This document shows, piece by piece, positions 1-4,887 of a stretch of DNA of 12,868 bases (positions within the stretch are counted from its first letter, which is position 1; every line of letters starts with the position of its first letter). The notes below the pieces were generated by a model. That model saw nothing but the letters and a program-made list of their open reading frames with translations, was not told the origin of the DNA and did no database searches. Both the position numbers and the translations under genes were made by a program. Source of the stretch: CAYZYK01 sp964482615 (GTDB lineage: Bacteria > Patescibacteriota > Minisyncoccia > Minisyncoccales > CAYZYK01); NCBI GenBank assembly GCA_964482615.1, contig CAYZYK010000019.1:1-12868 (forward strand). Reading direction: 5' to 3'.

Positions 1-9
1 GCAACTAAG

Positions 10-498
10 ATGGCTAAGATAAACTATAAAATCGTTGAAATAGAATGGTTTGATGCACAAACTCATAGTGGTTATACAGAAGATATTGGAAAATTAGAAG
101 ATTGGAATCCTTGCTTAACAAAATCAATAGGATATTTATTACACGAAGATAAAGAGAAAATTATATTGGGATTTATGATTTTTCAAGACGAACAAGAAGT
201 TAATTCAGTTAAACATTGTCAAATGATACCAAAAGGAATGATTAAAAATAAGAGGTTTTTGGGACTTGAGGGAATAAAAAAAGCCATAGCCAAAACACTT
301 CAAGGTGTTGAGGAAGATTTTGATAAGTTATATGAATTGTTAAAAGAGAATGAAAGAGAAGAACTAAATAAATTACCTTATGAAGTGGCTATGCAATTAC
401 AAACAGGGTTTTTAATGGGTTATGCTCATGCTTTAGTTAAGATGAATGAAGGAAGAAAAGAAATCCTAAAAAAACATTTCGGGGAGATTAAAAAATGA
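10..498 (+). CDS. Hypothetical phage/archaeal-virus-type protein, 162 aa
   Basis: The product is a soluble acidic/basic protein with no membrane segment. The first half (about residues 10-85) has a beta-rich pattern: a W-x-D-A-x-x-H-S-G stretch near residues 13-21, a 'SIGYLL' strand near 39-44, then 'IPKGMI' near 73-78. This resembles small phage proteins that I remember by pattern (W-DA-S/H, VG-LL, IPK) but whose function is unknown. The second half is helical, with 'YEVAMQLQTGFLMGYAHAL' at about 123-141. The ATG is preceded by 'aactaag' and no clear ribosome-binding site, although the window begins only 9 nt upstream. Its stop overlaps the next start (ATGA), so it heads or continues an operon of tiny genes. 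No function is assigned; the gene itself is secure. Confidence 0.8.
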   Translation: MAKINYKIVEIEWFDAQTHSGYTEDIGKLEDWNPCLTKSIGYLLHEDKEKIILGFMIFQDEQEVNSVKHCQMIPKGMIKNKRFLGLEGIKKAIAKTLQGVEEDFDKLYELLKENEREELNKLPYEVAMQLQTGFLMGYAHALVKMNEGRKEILKKHFGEIKK

Positions 499-641
499 GT
501 CAAGGTAATGTAAGAAGTCATAAGAAATGTAGGGAGTCTAAGGATTTCAAGCGAGATGAAAATGATTGTTGTAGTATTTGTGGTTGGTGGATACCTGAGG
601 AAAAAGATAAAAAGTTATTTGAGGAGGAAATTAAAAAATGA
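495..641 (+). CDS. Cys-rich micro-protein, 48 aa, possible zinc finger
   Basis: I found this short frame by reading between its neighbours. It starts in an ATGA overlap with the upstream stop and ends in another ATGA overlap with the next start, which is strong support for a real translated gene. A GGGGAG site lies 5' of the ATG. The peptide has H9, C12, C25, C26 and C29 followed by G-W-W, so H9/C12 and C25/C29 (or C26/C29) could bind one metal ion. The rest is charged, ending in EEEIKK. Tiny CxxC proteins are common in viruses and plasmids, often as regulators or inhibitors, but no family is recognised and the metal site is inferred from spacing alone. Confidence 0.65.
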   Translation: MSQGNVRSHKKCRESKDFKRDENDCCSICGWWIPEEKDKKLFEEEIKK

Positions 642-847
642 AAAACAACGAAGAAATACTAAATAAAATAAAGAGGCAAGAAGAAGAAATAGCAGACGAT
701 AAATGGTTAGATAACCATAGATTAAAAACAATAGAAGAAACAAAAAAAGAGATTTTAGAAAAGATTGAAATTTATTGTTTAAAAAGATACGGACAACATG
801 CAGGATTTAGTTTGTTTCAAGGAATAAAAAAGGAGATTAAAAAATGA
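638..847 (+). CDS. Hypothetical charged helical protein, 69 aa
   Basis: A small, highly charged, mostly alpha-helical protein with runs such as NKIKRQEEEIADDKW (9-23) and EETKKEILEKIEIYCLKR (33-50). Two short amphipathic helices or a helical hairpin are likely. It has no membrane segment and one cysteine. Translation is supported by a GAGGAGG site about 10 nt before the ATG and an ATGA overlap with the upstream gene. Its own 3' end carries the same 'ggagattaaaaaatga' motif that precedes its neighbours, so it offers a start signal to the next short frame. The function is unknown. Confidence 0.65.
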   Translation: MKNNEEILNKIKRQEEEIADDKWLDNHRLKTIEETKKEILEKIEIYCLKRYGQHAGFSLFQGIKKEIKK

Positions 848-930
848 AATTCCACAGGAAATCAAGGGGTAGTTACTACTCAAATTTAGGTAAATTAAAG
901 GTTAATATGTTCAATTTCCAATGGAAATAA
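844..930 (+). CDS. Possible 28-aa basic micro-peptide
   Basis: A frame of 28 codons starts in an ATGA overlap with the previous stop and has a well-placed AGGAG site at about 830-834, the same arrangement as the two genes before it. The peptide is basic (MKFHRKSRGSYY..., ending NFQWK). Its 3' end runs into the palindrome at 914-928. The overlap and ribosome-binding site argue for translation. The very small size and lack of any recognisable pattern argue for caution: it may be only an operon-end leader peptide. Confidence 0.35.
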   Translation: MKFHRKSRGSYYSNLGKLKVNMFNFQWK

Positions 931-952
931 AAACCTATGTTTCCAATAGAAA
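914..952. promoter_or_regulatory. Two tandem palindromes, possible operator pair
   Basis: ATTTCCA-A-TGGAAAT at 914-928 is a perfect inverted repeat with 7-bp arms. A degenerate copy, TTTCCAATAGAAA, follows at 940-952 with one mismatched arm position. The copies are 24 bp apart and lie upstream of a TATA-like box (964-971). Two similar sites spaced about two helical turns apart would suit a cooperative dimeric regulator. This is inferred from sequence only. Confidence 0.3.
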
Positions 953-956
953 GTTC

Positions 957-971
957 GCTAAACATTATATT
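957..971 (+). promoter_or_regulatory. Weak candidate archaeal promoter (TATA-like)
   Basis: A BRE-like 'gctaaa' (957-962) is followed by 'cattatat' (964-971). Initiation about 26 nt downstream, near 994, would leave a short leader containing a CTCCA/TGGAG hairpin (993-1007) before the ATG at 1016. It is plausible because the preceding genes have ended and a gap of about 85 nt opens here, but the box is not strong. Confidence 0.3.
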
Positions 972-1015
972 CACCAAAATTTTCCCTTTGCCCTCCAAAG
1001 CGTGGAGAAACTAAG

Positions 1016-1120
1016 ATGGTAAGCGAATTACAAAAAGAAAAGAATTTTTGGGAGTTTTTTGCTAAAAATTCAATGAATGGAGAAATAGCACAATGGAAAG
1101 TTTTAGGGATTTGCAGATAA
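1016..1120 (+). CDS. Hypothetical micro-protein, 34 aa
   Basis: A short frame begins with ATG 8 nt after a TGGAG Shine-Dalgarno-like stretch (1003-1007) and ends at TAA 1118-1120. The peptide (MVSELQKEKNFWEFFAKNSM..., ending VLGICR) would form one amphipathic helix. The ATG context 'aactaagatgg' matches that of the gene at position 10. The SD-like bases can pair with CTCCA at 993-997, so translation could be modulated. No homology is recognised; support is the ribosome-binding site and placement only. Confidence 0.35.
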   Translation: MVSELQKEKNFWEFFAKNSMNGEIAQWKVLGICR

Positions 1121-1154
1121 ATTTTTTAGAATTAAATAAATGGAGGTATAAAAA

Positions 1155-1457
1155 ATGGATGAACAAATGAACATACCTGAATTTACAGATACAGACAAAC
1201 GAGAAGCAGTTTTCCATAACTTTGATGAAAAACCAGAAGTTGTTGGAAAATTGAAAGAGATCCAAGAAGGAACTTATGGATTGCAATATGTAATAGACAC
1301 TCCAGAAGGTGATGTTACAATTGGAACTTATGATGTTCTAAAAAGTAAGATCCACAAAGTTGATATTGGCAAGTGGATTAAGATTTCCTTTAAGGGACAT
1401 ACAAAATCCCAAAAAACAGGAAGAAACTACAAAGACTTTGACGTATTTGTTAAGTAA
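1155..1457 (+). CDS. Probable OB-fold, single-strand-binding-like protein, 100 aa
   Basis: The acidic N-terminus (about 1-20) is followed by a compact all-beta pattern: 'PEVVGKLKEIQEGTYGLQYVI' (near 27-47), 'GDVTIGTYDVL' (52-62), 'DIGKWIKISFKG' (70-81) and 'YKDFDVFVK' (92-100). Strand-turn-strand around Y/F, a mid 'G-x-W-I-x-I' strand and a final 'Y-K-D-F-x-V' strand are typical of small phage OB-fold proteins that bind nucleic acid. A role in single-stranded DNA handling during element replication is therefore the best guess. The start is supported by GGAGG at 1142-1146, 8 nt before the ATG. It is the last gene before a hairpin and a new promoter. The family was recognised by pattern, not by search. 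Confidence 0.6.
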   Translation: MDEQMNIPEFTDTDKREAVFHNFDEKPEVVGKLKEIQEGTYGLQYVIDTPEGDVTIGTYDVLKSKIHKVDIGKWIKISFKGHTKSQKTGRNYKDFDVFVK

Positions 1458-1495
1458 AATATAAAGATATGGGGGGTAAAACCCCCTTATATTTT
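1456..1495 (+). terminator. Two-part hairpin after the OB-fold gene
   Basis: The inner stem is GGGGG (1472-1476) with CCCCC (1482-1486) around a TAAAA loop. An outer stem pairs AAAATATAA (1456-1464) with TTATATTTT (1487-1495), leaving a 7-nt bulge on the 5' side. The outer arm ends in a T-rich run. It sits directly behind a stop codon and in front of a strong promoter, so a transcription terminator or 3' stabiliser is the simplest reading. Archaeal termination does not need hairpins, so the exact role is uncertain. Confidence 0.5.
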
Positions 1496-1517
1496 ATGTC
1501 GTCTAATGTAGGAAATA

Positions 1518-1532
1518 CGAAAGGTTTATATA
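1518..1532 (+). promoter_or_regulatory. Strong archaeal BRE/TATA promoter for the recombinase operon
   Basis: CGAAAGG (1518-1524, BRE-like) abuts TTTATATA (1525-1532, TATA box). The box centre is about 31 nt before the ATG at 1560, placing initiation near 1555. No ribosome-binding site precedes the ATG, so the mRNA should be leaderless or nearly so. This is the clearest promoter in the window. Confidence 0.75.
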
Positions 1533-1559
1533 CTTCTTCCTCGTAGAAATTGTAATAAA

Positions 1560-2075
1560 ATGTCGTTAAACTTCAAAGAACAAAAGAAATTACCCAAGTC
1601 AGTTCGTCCAGAGGATTGGGAAAAACTTGTGAAGGTTATTCCAAGAAAAGATAAGATTGCGATTATAGCCTTTATGTTGGCTTATGGAAGTGGAATGAGA
1701 GTTAGCGAAGTTGCAAGATGTAGAAAAGAACATATAAGGAAAAATTCTATTTTTATACCTGAATCTAAATATGGTGTTGAAAGAGTTGTCCCATTACCTA
1801 AGGGATGGAGAAAGAATTTTGAGAAGCATCTACCATTGAAAAGAACAATTAGAACTTTCCAAAGAAAGTTTACACAATATAAAAAGAAAGCAAGATTAAA
1901 TCCAAAATATACATTTCATTCTCTTAGACATGGTTTTGCTACTCGTGCATTAGAGAAAGGCATACCTTTAAATCAAATCCAGTTAGCATTAGGACATTCA
2001 GATATTAAAACAACTGGGATATATCTTAAGGCATCTCCGTCTGATTTACTTAAATCTTATGAGGAAAAATGGTAG
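1560..2075 (+). CDS. Minimal tyrosine recombinase / integrase, 171 aa
   Basis: This is a site-specific recombinase of the phage-integrase/Xer superfamily, which cuts and rejoins DNA through a covalent phosphotyrosine. All catalytic positions are visible: R47 (in GMRVSEV), K70 (in the ESKYG beta-hairpin), H120 and R123 (in FHSLRHGFATR), H146 (in LGHSDIKTT) and nucleophile Y155. XerA/XerC-type enzymes are usually about 280-300 aa with an N-terminal SAM-like core-binding domain. Here only about 46 residues precede the first catalytic Arg, so that domain is missing or reduced to one helix. No upstream in-frame coding is evident and the promoter places the start at 1560, so this is not a simple truncation. 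It likely integrates, excises or resolves the element. Its last 7 nt overlap the next gene. Confidence 0.88.
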   Translation: MSLNFKEQKKLPKSVRPEDWEKLVKVIPRKDKIAIIAFMLAYGSGMRVSEVARCRKEHIRKNSIFIPESKYGVERVVPLPKGWRKNFEKHLPLKRTIRTFQRKFTQYKKKARLNPKYTFHSLRHGFATRALEKGIPLNQIQLALGHSDIKTTGIYLKASPSDLLKSYEEKW

Positions 2076-2581
2076 ATAAAACAAAGAAGCATGTTCATAT
2101 TCCAAAACCAAATTTACTTCCTGTTTTAGGAATTATATTATTTGGAGCATTATCATACTTAAACCTGAAATTATTAGATTGGGAATTAATAAAAGTTGTT
2201 TTTGCAAGACAAGAAGTAATAGAACAATTTACTTTTAATTTATCTTATCTTATTAATATTTATCCTCTAATAGGTGAATATGTTTTAATCAGTTTAACGG
2301 TTATATCTTTAGTCGCTTTGATTAAAGGAGGTTATAAGAATTTAAAGAAATATGATGAAGATGGTTTAATATCTAGTTTAACATTTAGTTTAATACTTGC
2401 TTTAACAGTTGGTTTAACATTTAGTTTAATACTTGGTTTAATAGGTGCTTTGTTGTTTGGTTTAACAATTGGTTTAACATTTAGTTTAATACTTGGTTTA
2501 ATAGGTGCTTTATTAGGTGGTTTAATACTTGGTTTAACAGTTGGTTTAATAGGTGATTTAATGGAGGAGTTTAAAAAATGA
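2069..2581 (+). CDS. Membrane protein, tandem paralogue 1, Gly-Leu repeat tail, 170 aa
   Basis: A short basic N-terminus is followed by a first membrane segment (about 17-37), a second (about 52-85, broken by 'YPLIGEY') and a charged loop 'KNLKKYDEDG'. A long hydrophobic tail then repeats Gly-Leu-x-x units (about 110-160) and ends in EEFKK. Residues 10-133 are identical to residues 29-152 of the following gene. The tail contains a 43-bp direct repeat (2409-2451 and 2469-2511). It overlaps the recombinase stop by 7 nt, so the two are co-translated. The repeats look like a glycine-zipper-type membrane bundle. The function is unknown; a pore, envelope or superinfection-exclusion protein is conceivable but unproven. 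Confidence 0.75.
   Translation: MVDKTKKHVHIPKPNLLPVLGIILFGALSYLNLKLLDWELIKVVFARQEVIEQFTFNLSYLINIYPLIGEYVLISLTVISLVALIKGGYKNLKKYDEDGLISSLTFSLILALTVGLTFSLILGLIGALLFGLTIGLTFSLILGLIGALLGGLILGLTVGLIGDLMEEFKK
2094..2467 (+). repeat. Long direct repeat, copy 1 (374 bp)
   Basis: Identical base for base to 2660-3033, with a 566-bp offset, compared line by line. Homology reaches back to 2081 with two mismatches (2090 and 2093) and stops at 2468, where the short-repeat tails of the two genes diverge. Confidence 0.93.
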
Positions 2582-3123
2582 AAACAAAAAAACAATTAAT
2601 TGAAGAAAATAGAAAGTTAAAATCAAGTTTAGGTATAAAAAAACATACAAAGAAGTATATTCATATTCCAAAACCAAATTTACTTCCTGTTTTAGGAATT
2701 ATATTATTTGGAGCATTATCATACTTAAACCTGAAATTATTAGATTGGGAATTAATAAAAGTTGTTTTTGCAAGACAAGAAGTAATAGAACAATTTACTT
2801 TTAATTTATCTTATCTTATTAATATTTATCCTCTAATAGGTGAATATGTTTTAATCAGTTTAACGGTTATATCTTTAGTCGCTTTGATTAAAGGAGGTTA
2901 TAAGAATTTAAAGAAATATGATGAAGATGGTTTAATATCTAGTTTAACATTTAGTTTAATACTTGCTTTAACAGTTGGTTTAACATTTAGTTTAATACTT
3001 GGTTTAATAGGTGCTTTGTTGTTTGGTTTAACAGTCGGTTTAACAGTTGCTTTAACAGTCGGTTTAACAGTTGGTTTAACAGTTGCTTTAACAGATGGTT
3101 TAAAGGGAGAGTCAGAAGAATGA
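2578..3123 (+). CDS. Membrane protein, tandem paralogue 2, Gly-Leu repeat tail, 181 aa
   Basis: This is a second copy of the preceding membrane protein. It differs in a longer helical N-terminus (MKTKKQLIEENRKLKSS...) and in a tail made of 4-residue units (GLTV/ALTV) that ends in an acidic GESEE instead of EEFKK. Two or three membrane segments precede the repeat tail. A GGAGG site (2565-2569) and an ATGA overlap with copy 1 support the start. The 374 bp shared with copy 1 are identical even at silent positions, so the duplication is recent or kept uniform by gene conversion. Only the ends have diverged, by change of repeat content. No function is known. Confidence 0.75.
   Translation: MKTKKQLIEENRKLKSSLGIKKHTKKYIHIPKPNLLPVLGIILFGALSYLNLKLLDWELIKVVFARQEVIEQFTFNLSYLINIYPLIGEYVLISLTVISLVALIKGGYKNLKKYDEDGLISSLTFSLILALTVGLTFSLILGLIGALLFGLTVGLTVALTVGLTVGLTVALTDGLKGESEE
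2660..3033 (+). repeat. Long direct repeat, copy 2 (374 bp)
   Basis: Second copy of 2094-2467. Recombination between the copies would delete or duplicate exactly one gene-length unit (566 bp) and would leave a single in-frame fused gene. Confidence 0.93.
3025..3096 (+). repeat. Six 12-bp in-frame tandem units
   Basis: Six consecutive 12-mers of the form G[G/C]TTTAACAG[T/A][T/C] encode GLTV, GLTV, ALTV, GLTV, GLTV and ALTD, and a partial seventh follows. Because the unit is a multiple of three, gain or loss changes tail length without a frameshift. It is coding, so this is not a CRISPR or an iteron array. Confidence 0.85.
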
Positions 3124-3215
3124 AAAAACAAAATCATAGTCCACAGGTAAGTAAAAGGGGAATCTCTTTTTGTCATCATCTGCCTGTGGGCATTTATCGG
3201 AGGGAGATTAAATAA
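3120..3215 (+). CDS. Doubtful 31-aa frame over a hairpin
   Basis: An ATGA overlap with the paralogue-2 stop opens a 31-codon frame (MKKQNHSPQVSKRG..., ending YRREIK). The placement resembles the other overlapped starts here, but only a distant GGGAGAG precedes it. The sequence also folds: CCACAGG (3141-3147) pairs with CCTGTGG (3183-3189), with a weaker A/G-rich inner stem. The frame may be incidental, with the real signal being RNA structure upstream of the zinc-ribbon gene. Confidence 0.25.
   Translation: MKKQNHSPQVSKRGISFCHHLPVGIYRREIK
3141..3189 (+). other. Hairpin upstream of the zinc-ribbon gene
   Basis: CCACAGG (3141-3147) and CCTGTGG (3183-3189) are 7-bp perfect inverted arms. Inside them AAAAGGGG and CTCTTTTT can pair with G-U wobbles. 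It could be an intercistronic processing or attenuation structure separating the membrane-protein genes from the downstream run. The evidence is base pairing only. Confidence 0.35.
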
Positions 3216-3217
3216 AG

Positions 3218-3388
3218 ATGGCTGTGAAAGAGGTTGATAAAAAAGTCATTGTTTTAACCTGTGAGAGATGTGGGTACGAATGGACACCAAAGCATGAGGG
3301 ATTACCACTTGTTTGCCCTAAATGTTCGAGTCGTTATTGGAACAAACCAAGAAAAATAAAAAAGAAAAAGGAGAAAATTTATTTATAA
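3218..3388 (+). CDS. Small zinc-ribbon protein, 56 aa
   Basis: The product has two CxxC knuckles, C15-E-R-C18 in 'TCERCGYEWTPK' and C33-P-K-C36 in 'VCPKCSSRYWNKPR', followed by a Lys-rich tail (about 45-53). The pattern C-x-R-C-G-Y-x-W-x-P ... C-P-x-C-x-S-x-x-W-N-x-P-R is one I recognise from many small archaeal zinc-ribbon proteins, whose precise role is not known; binding of nucleic acid or protein is likely. One Zn ion per molecule is expected. The start has a GGAGGGAG site (3199-3206) about 11 nt upstream. Its stop is 1 nt before the next ATG, so it leads the run of small membrane genes. Confidence 0.85.
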   Translation: MAVKEVDKKVIVLTCERCGYEWTPKHEGLPLVCPKCSSRYWNKPRKIKKKKEKIYL

Positions 3389-3389
3389 A

Positions 3390-3605
3390 ATGCAAGAACA
3401 AAAGAAGCCATGGTTTAGTTTTATGGCAACAGACAAATGGGTAGTATTTATGAACATAATGAGAATTTTGACATTTGTGACCATAGTTTTTTTGATTGTC
3501 TATATAATTAAAGAAGTAGAATATATTAAAATACTTGGAGGAGCCTGTGAGTATTGCATGGAAAAGACTGGAGCAATATGTTCGCTCCCCCCAAATTTAG
3601 GATAA
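3390..3605 (+). CDS. Small single-TM protein with C-terminal Cys motif, 71 aa
   Basis: A short N-terminus (KKPWFSFMATDKW) precedes one strong membrane helix (about 18-40), then a hydrophilic tail with C53-x2-C56-x7-C64 (CEYCMEKTGAIC). With Lys/Trp residues before the helix the orientation is ambiguous. The three cysteines could bind a metal or form a disulfide. It starts 1 nt after the zinc-ribbon stop; a GGAG lies rather far upstream (about 16 nt), so translation may be coupled. A virion or envelope membrane protein is possible. No family assigned. Confidence 0.65.
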   Translation: MQEQKKPWFSFMATDKWVVFMNIMRILTFVTIVFLIVYIIKEVEYIKILGGACEYCMEKTGAICSLPPNLG

Positions 3606-3607
3606 AA

Positions 3608-3895
3608 ATGACGCAGCATAAAAGTTTTAAACATAAAGAAGTAGAAGAATGCGCTTTAAGCAAGAAAAAGATAGATACTATGAAAGATGATTATTCAATT
3701 ATCTTGGATTGTAGAGGCGAAGAAATTAAAAGTATTAAGTTTTATAAGACAGAATTACTTAGAGATTTGATAAAAGAAAAAGGTGAAAAGGTCACAAAAG
3801 CCTTGTTGGAGAGAACACAGAATTTAGCAGGAAATACAGTTTCAAATGTGTTAACTAAAATAGGCTTAATTAAACCAACTTATGAGGTAAAATAA
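3608..3895 (+). CDS. Hypothetical soluble protein, 95 aa
   Basis: I chose the ATG at 3608 rather than the upstream ATG at 3554. It begins 2 nt after the previous stop and follows an AGGA-like site, whereas the 3554 start would overlap the upstream gene by 52 nt and add a sequence (HGKDWSNMFAPPKF) with no conserved character. The product is charged: a beta-like 'YSIILDCRGEEIKSIKFY' followed by helices 'TELLRDLIKEKGEKVTKALLERTQNLAGNTVSNVLTKIGLI'. The last part resembles a small helical bundle, possibly DNA-binding, but no helix-turn-helix is clear. The function is unknown. Confidence 0.6.
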   Translation: MTQHKSFKHKEVEECALSKKKIDTMKDDYSIILDCRGEEIKSIKFYKTELLRDLIKEKGEKVTKALLERTQNLAGNTVSNVLTKIGLIKPTYEVK

Positions 3896-3896
3896 G

Positions 3897-4100
3897 ATGT
3901 CATTTATGGTGTTAGGAGAAAAAAGGAAAGTAGAACTTAGATATTTTCAAATGTTTATGTTTGGGGTTATCTTTGTGTTTATTTTAGTTTTTCAAAAATT
4001 CTTTGTTTCTTTATGGCTTCATTTAGTCTTAATTGCTTTAGAATTGGTTGGGGTGTATTTTATAATTAAAAGTTTTACTAAGAGGGAGTTAAAAGAATGA
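3897..4100 (+). CDS. Small two-TM membrane protein, 67 aa
   Basis: After a basic N-terminus (GEKRKVELRYFQ) there are two hydrophobic helices (about 17-35 and 38-58) joined by a very short turn near 'FFVSLW', then a basic tail (SFTKRELKE). Both ends should therefore face the cytoplasm, a helical hairpin. A GAGGT site lies about 9 nt before the ATG, and the stop overlaps the next gene in ATGA. Small hairpin proteins of this kind are frequent among archaeal virus envelope proteins and holin-like proteins. Sequence alone does not choose between them. Confidence 0.65.
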   Translation: MSFMVLGEKRKVELRYFQMFMFGVIFVFILVFQKFFVSLWLHLVLIALELVGVYFIIKSFTKRELKE

Positions 4101-4426
4101 AACAACAAATAGATAAGAAGAAAAGAGAAAAGTTTAGAAAGTTTATTGATAAGTTTATGCAGGTTATAGGTTTTGTGTTAAGTTTTGGTATTACGTTTTT
4201 TTCTATGATTGCTTTTATCTTTTCAACTTTTTTAACAATTAATTATTTTCAAAGTGAGGGAATCGAAACTGGATTAATTTTTCAGTTGCCCACTATCTTT
4301 GCATTTTGGGTGGCTACAATGGTATGGATGTTTTTTATATATTTTCTTATGAAAGCAGCTCACAAAAACGATAAAAATTGGATCAAGGAAAAGAAAAATA
4401 AAAAAGAGGGGAGATTTGAATGGTAA
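4097..4426 (+). CDS. Two-TM membrane protein with basic ends, 109 aa
   Basis: A strongly basic N-terminus (KKKREKFRKFIDKF), a first membrane helix (about 21-50), an outside loop containing 'QSEGIETG', a second helix (about 62-86) and a Lys-rich C-terminus (KNDKNWIKEKKNKKEGRFEW) predict cytoplasmic ends. It overlaps its upstream neighbour by ATGA and its downstream neighbour by 7 nt, so it is in the middle of a translationally coupled cluster. A GGGAG site precedes it. No family was recognised. Confidence 0.65.
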   Translation: MKQQIDKKKREKFRKFIDKFMQVIGFVLSFGITFFSMIAFIFSTFLTINYFQSEGIETGLIFQLPTIFAFWVATMVWMFFIYFLMKAAHKNDKNWIKEKKNKKEGRFEW

Positions 4427-4779
4427 ATTTAGCGACAATTTGGGGTTTTGGATTAGCACTTATTTTAATTTTAATTATTTGGAGTTATGTTCAAAGAAAA
4501 GTAAAAAAGGAGGTTAAAATTATAAATGTCACCAAAATCCGAGACGAAAAAGAAAGAAATTCAGAACCAATTCCAACAGCTCCAGCAACAAAACCAACAA
4601 CTACTCACAGAATTAGAAGAAAGAAACCTAAGAGAAAGACTAAGAAACGACGAAGAGTTCAGGATAAATCTTCTAGGGCAGATGGCTCAGATGAATCAGA
4701 GCCTGTTGAAACTGGGAAAGGAAATGAATCAGTTAGCAACCCAAATGTATTACCAAAACCAGAACCATTCGAAGAGTGA
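4420..4779 (+). CDS. Single-TM protein with basic/Pro-rich disordered tail, 119 aa (outer frame of overlap)
   Basis: One N-terminal membrane helix (about 5-22, GFGLALILILIIW) is followed by a basic stretch and a long low-complexity tail: Pro/Thr-rich (47-61), a Lys/Arg block (62-80), then an acidic Ser-rich end. From 4526 on, the same DNA also encodes another protein in the +1 frame. My hand count gives G or C at about 18 of 83 third positions in the shared part, close to the AT-rich style of the neighbouring genes, so this frame has host-like codon use. A GGGGAG site and a 7-nt overlap with the preceding gene support the start. It could be a membrane anchor for a virion component. The function is unknown. 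Confidence 0.55.
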   Translation: MVNLATIWGFGLALILILIIWSYVQRKVKKEVKIINVTKIRDEKERNSEPIPTAPATKPTTTHRIRRKKPKRKTKKRRRVQDKSSRADGSDESEPVETGKGNESVSNPNVLPKPEPFEE

Positions 4780-4786
4780 GAAGTAA
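4526..4786 (+). CDS. Coiled-coil protein, 86 aa (inner frame of overlap)
   Basis: This nested frame starts with ATG 11 nt after an AGGAGGT site (4508-4514), the best ribosome-binding site nearby. It encodes a Gln-rich amphipathic helix with hydrophobic spacing: F16, L19, L26-L27, L30, L35, L39, then 'INLLGQMAQMNQSLLKLGKEMNQLATQM'. This is what a real oligomeric coiled coil looks like, not random out-of-frame coding. G or C occupies about half of its third positions by hand count, and Leu is often CTN where neighbours use TTA, as expected when codon choice is constrained by the other frame. Both frames are probably translated. No family recognised. Confidence 0.6.
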   Translation: MSPKSETKKKEIQNQFQQLQQQNQQLLTELEERNLRERLRNDEEFRINLLGQMAQMNQSLLKLGKEMNQLATQMYYQNQNHSKSEK

Positions 4787-4887
4787 TTTTTAGGACGTTG
4801 AGAAATGAGAAAAAACACTAAATCACGATAAGATAAAAGTAATCTTACAGAAGGATTTACCGAAATATGTCGTAAATTATATGAAAG
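4787..4887 (+). other. Gap before the DUF192 gene; start-less coding-like strip
   Basis: No gene is called here. A frame open from 4809 to the stop at 4908-4910 reads like protein (HDKIKVILQKDLPKYVV near 4824-4874) but has no ATG, GTG or TTG in frame at its beginning. It is either a remnant or chance. 'taaattatat' near 4873-4882 is TATA-like but too close to the ATG at 4888 to give a leader containing it. Confidence 0.25.

Noticed and set aside
1062..1286. 74-codon minus-strand frame
   Set aside because: It overlaps the OB-fold gene and the 34-aa frame antisense, and its Phe/Leu-rich content is what A-rich sense codons give in reverse.
2073..2075. Possible TAG recoding
   Set aside because: TAG here ends the integrase at the expected length just after the catalytic Tyr helix, so it behaves as a stop.
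2332..2595. Minus-strand Pro/Lys-repeat frame opposite the first Gly-Leu tail (also 2898-3179)
   Set aside because: It is the reverse complement of the GLTV-type repeats, which avoids stops by repetition. It has no promoter or ribosome-binding site and ends opposite real genes.
3025..3096. Tandem 12-bp units considered as CRISPR or replication iterons
   Set aside because: The units are contiguous without spacers, in frame and within a coding tail, so they are protein repeats.
3554..3607. Longer start (113 aa) for the gene called at 3608
   Set aside because: It would overlap the upstream gene by 52 nt. The ATG at 3608 fits the 1-2 nt spacing of its neighbours.
4420..4786. Rz/Rz1-type spanin pair
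   Set aside because: Spanins bridge to an outer membrane and one partner is a lipoprotein. Here the inner frame has neither signal nor lipobox, and the context is archaeal.
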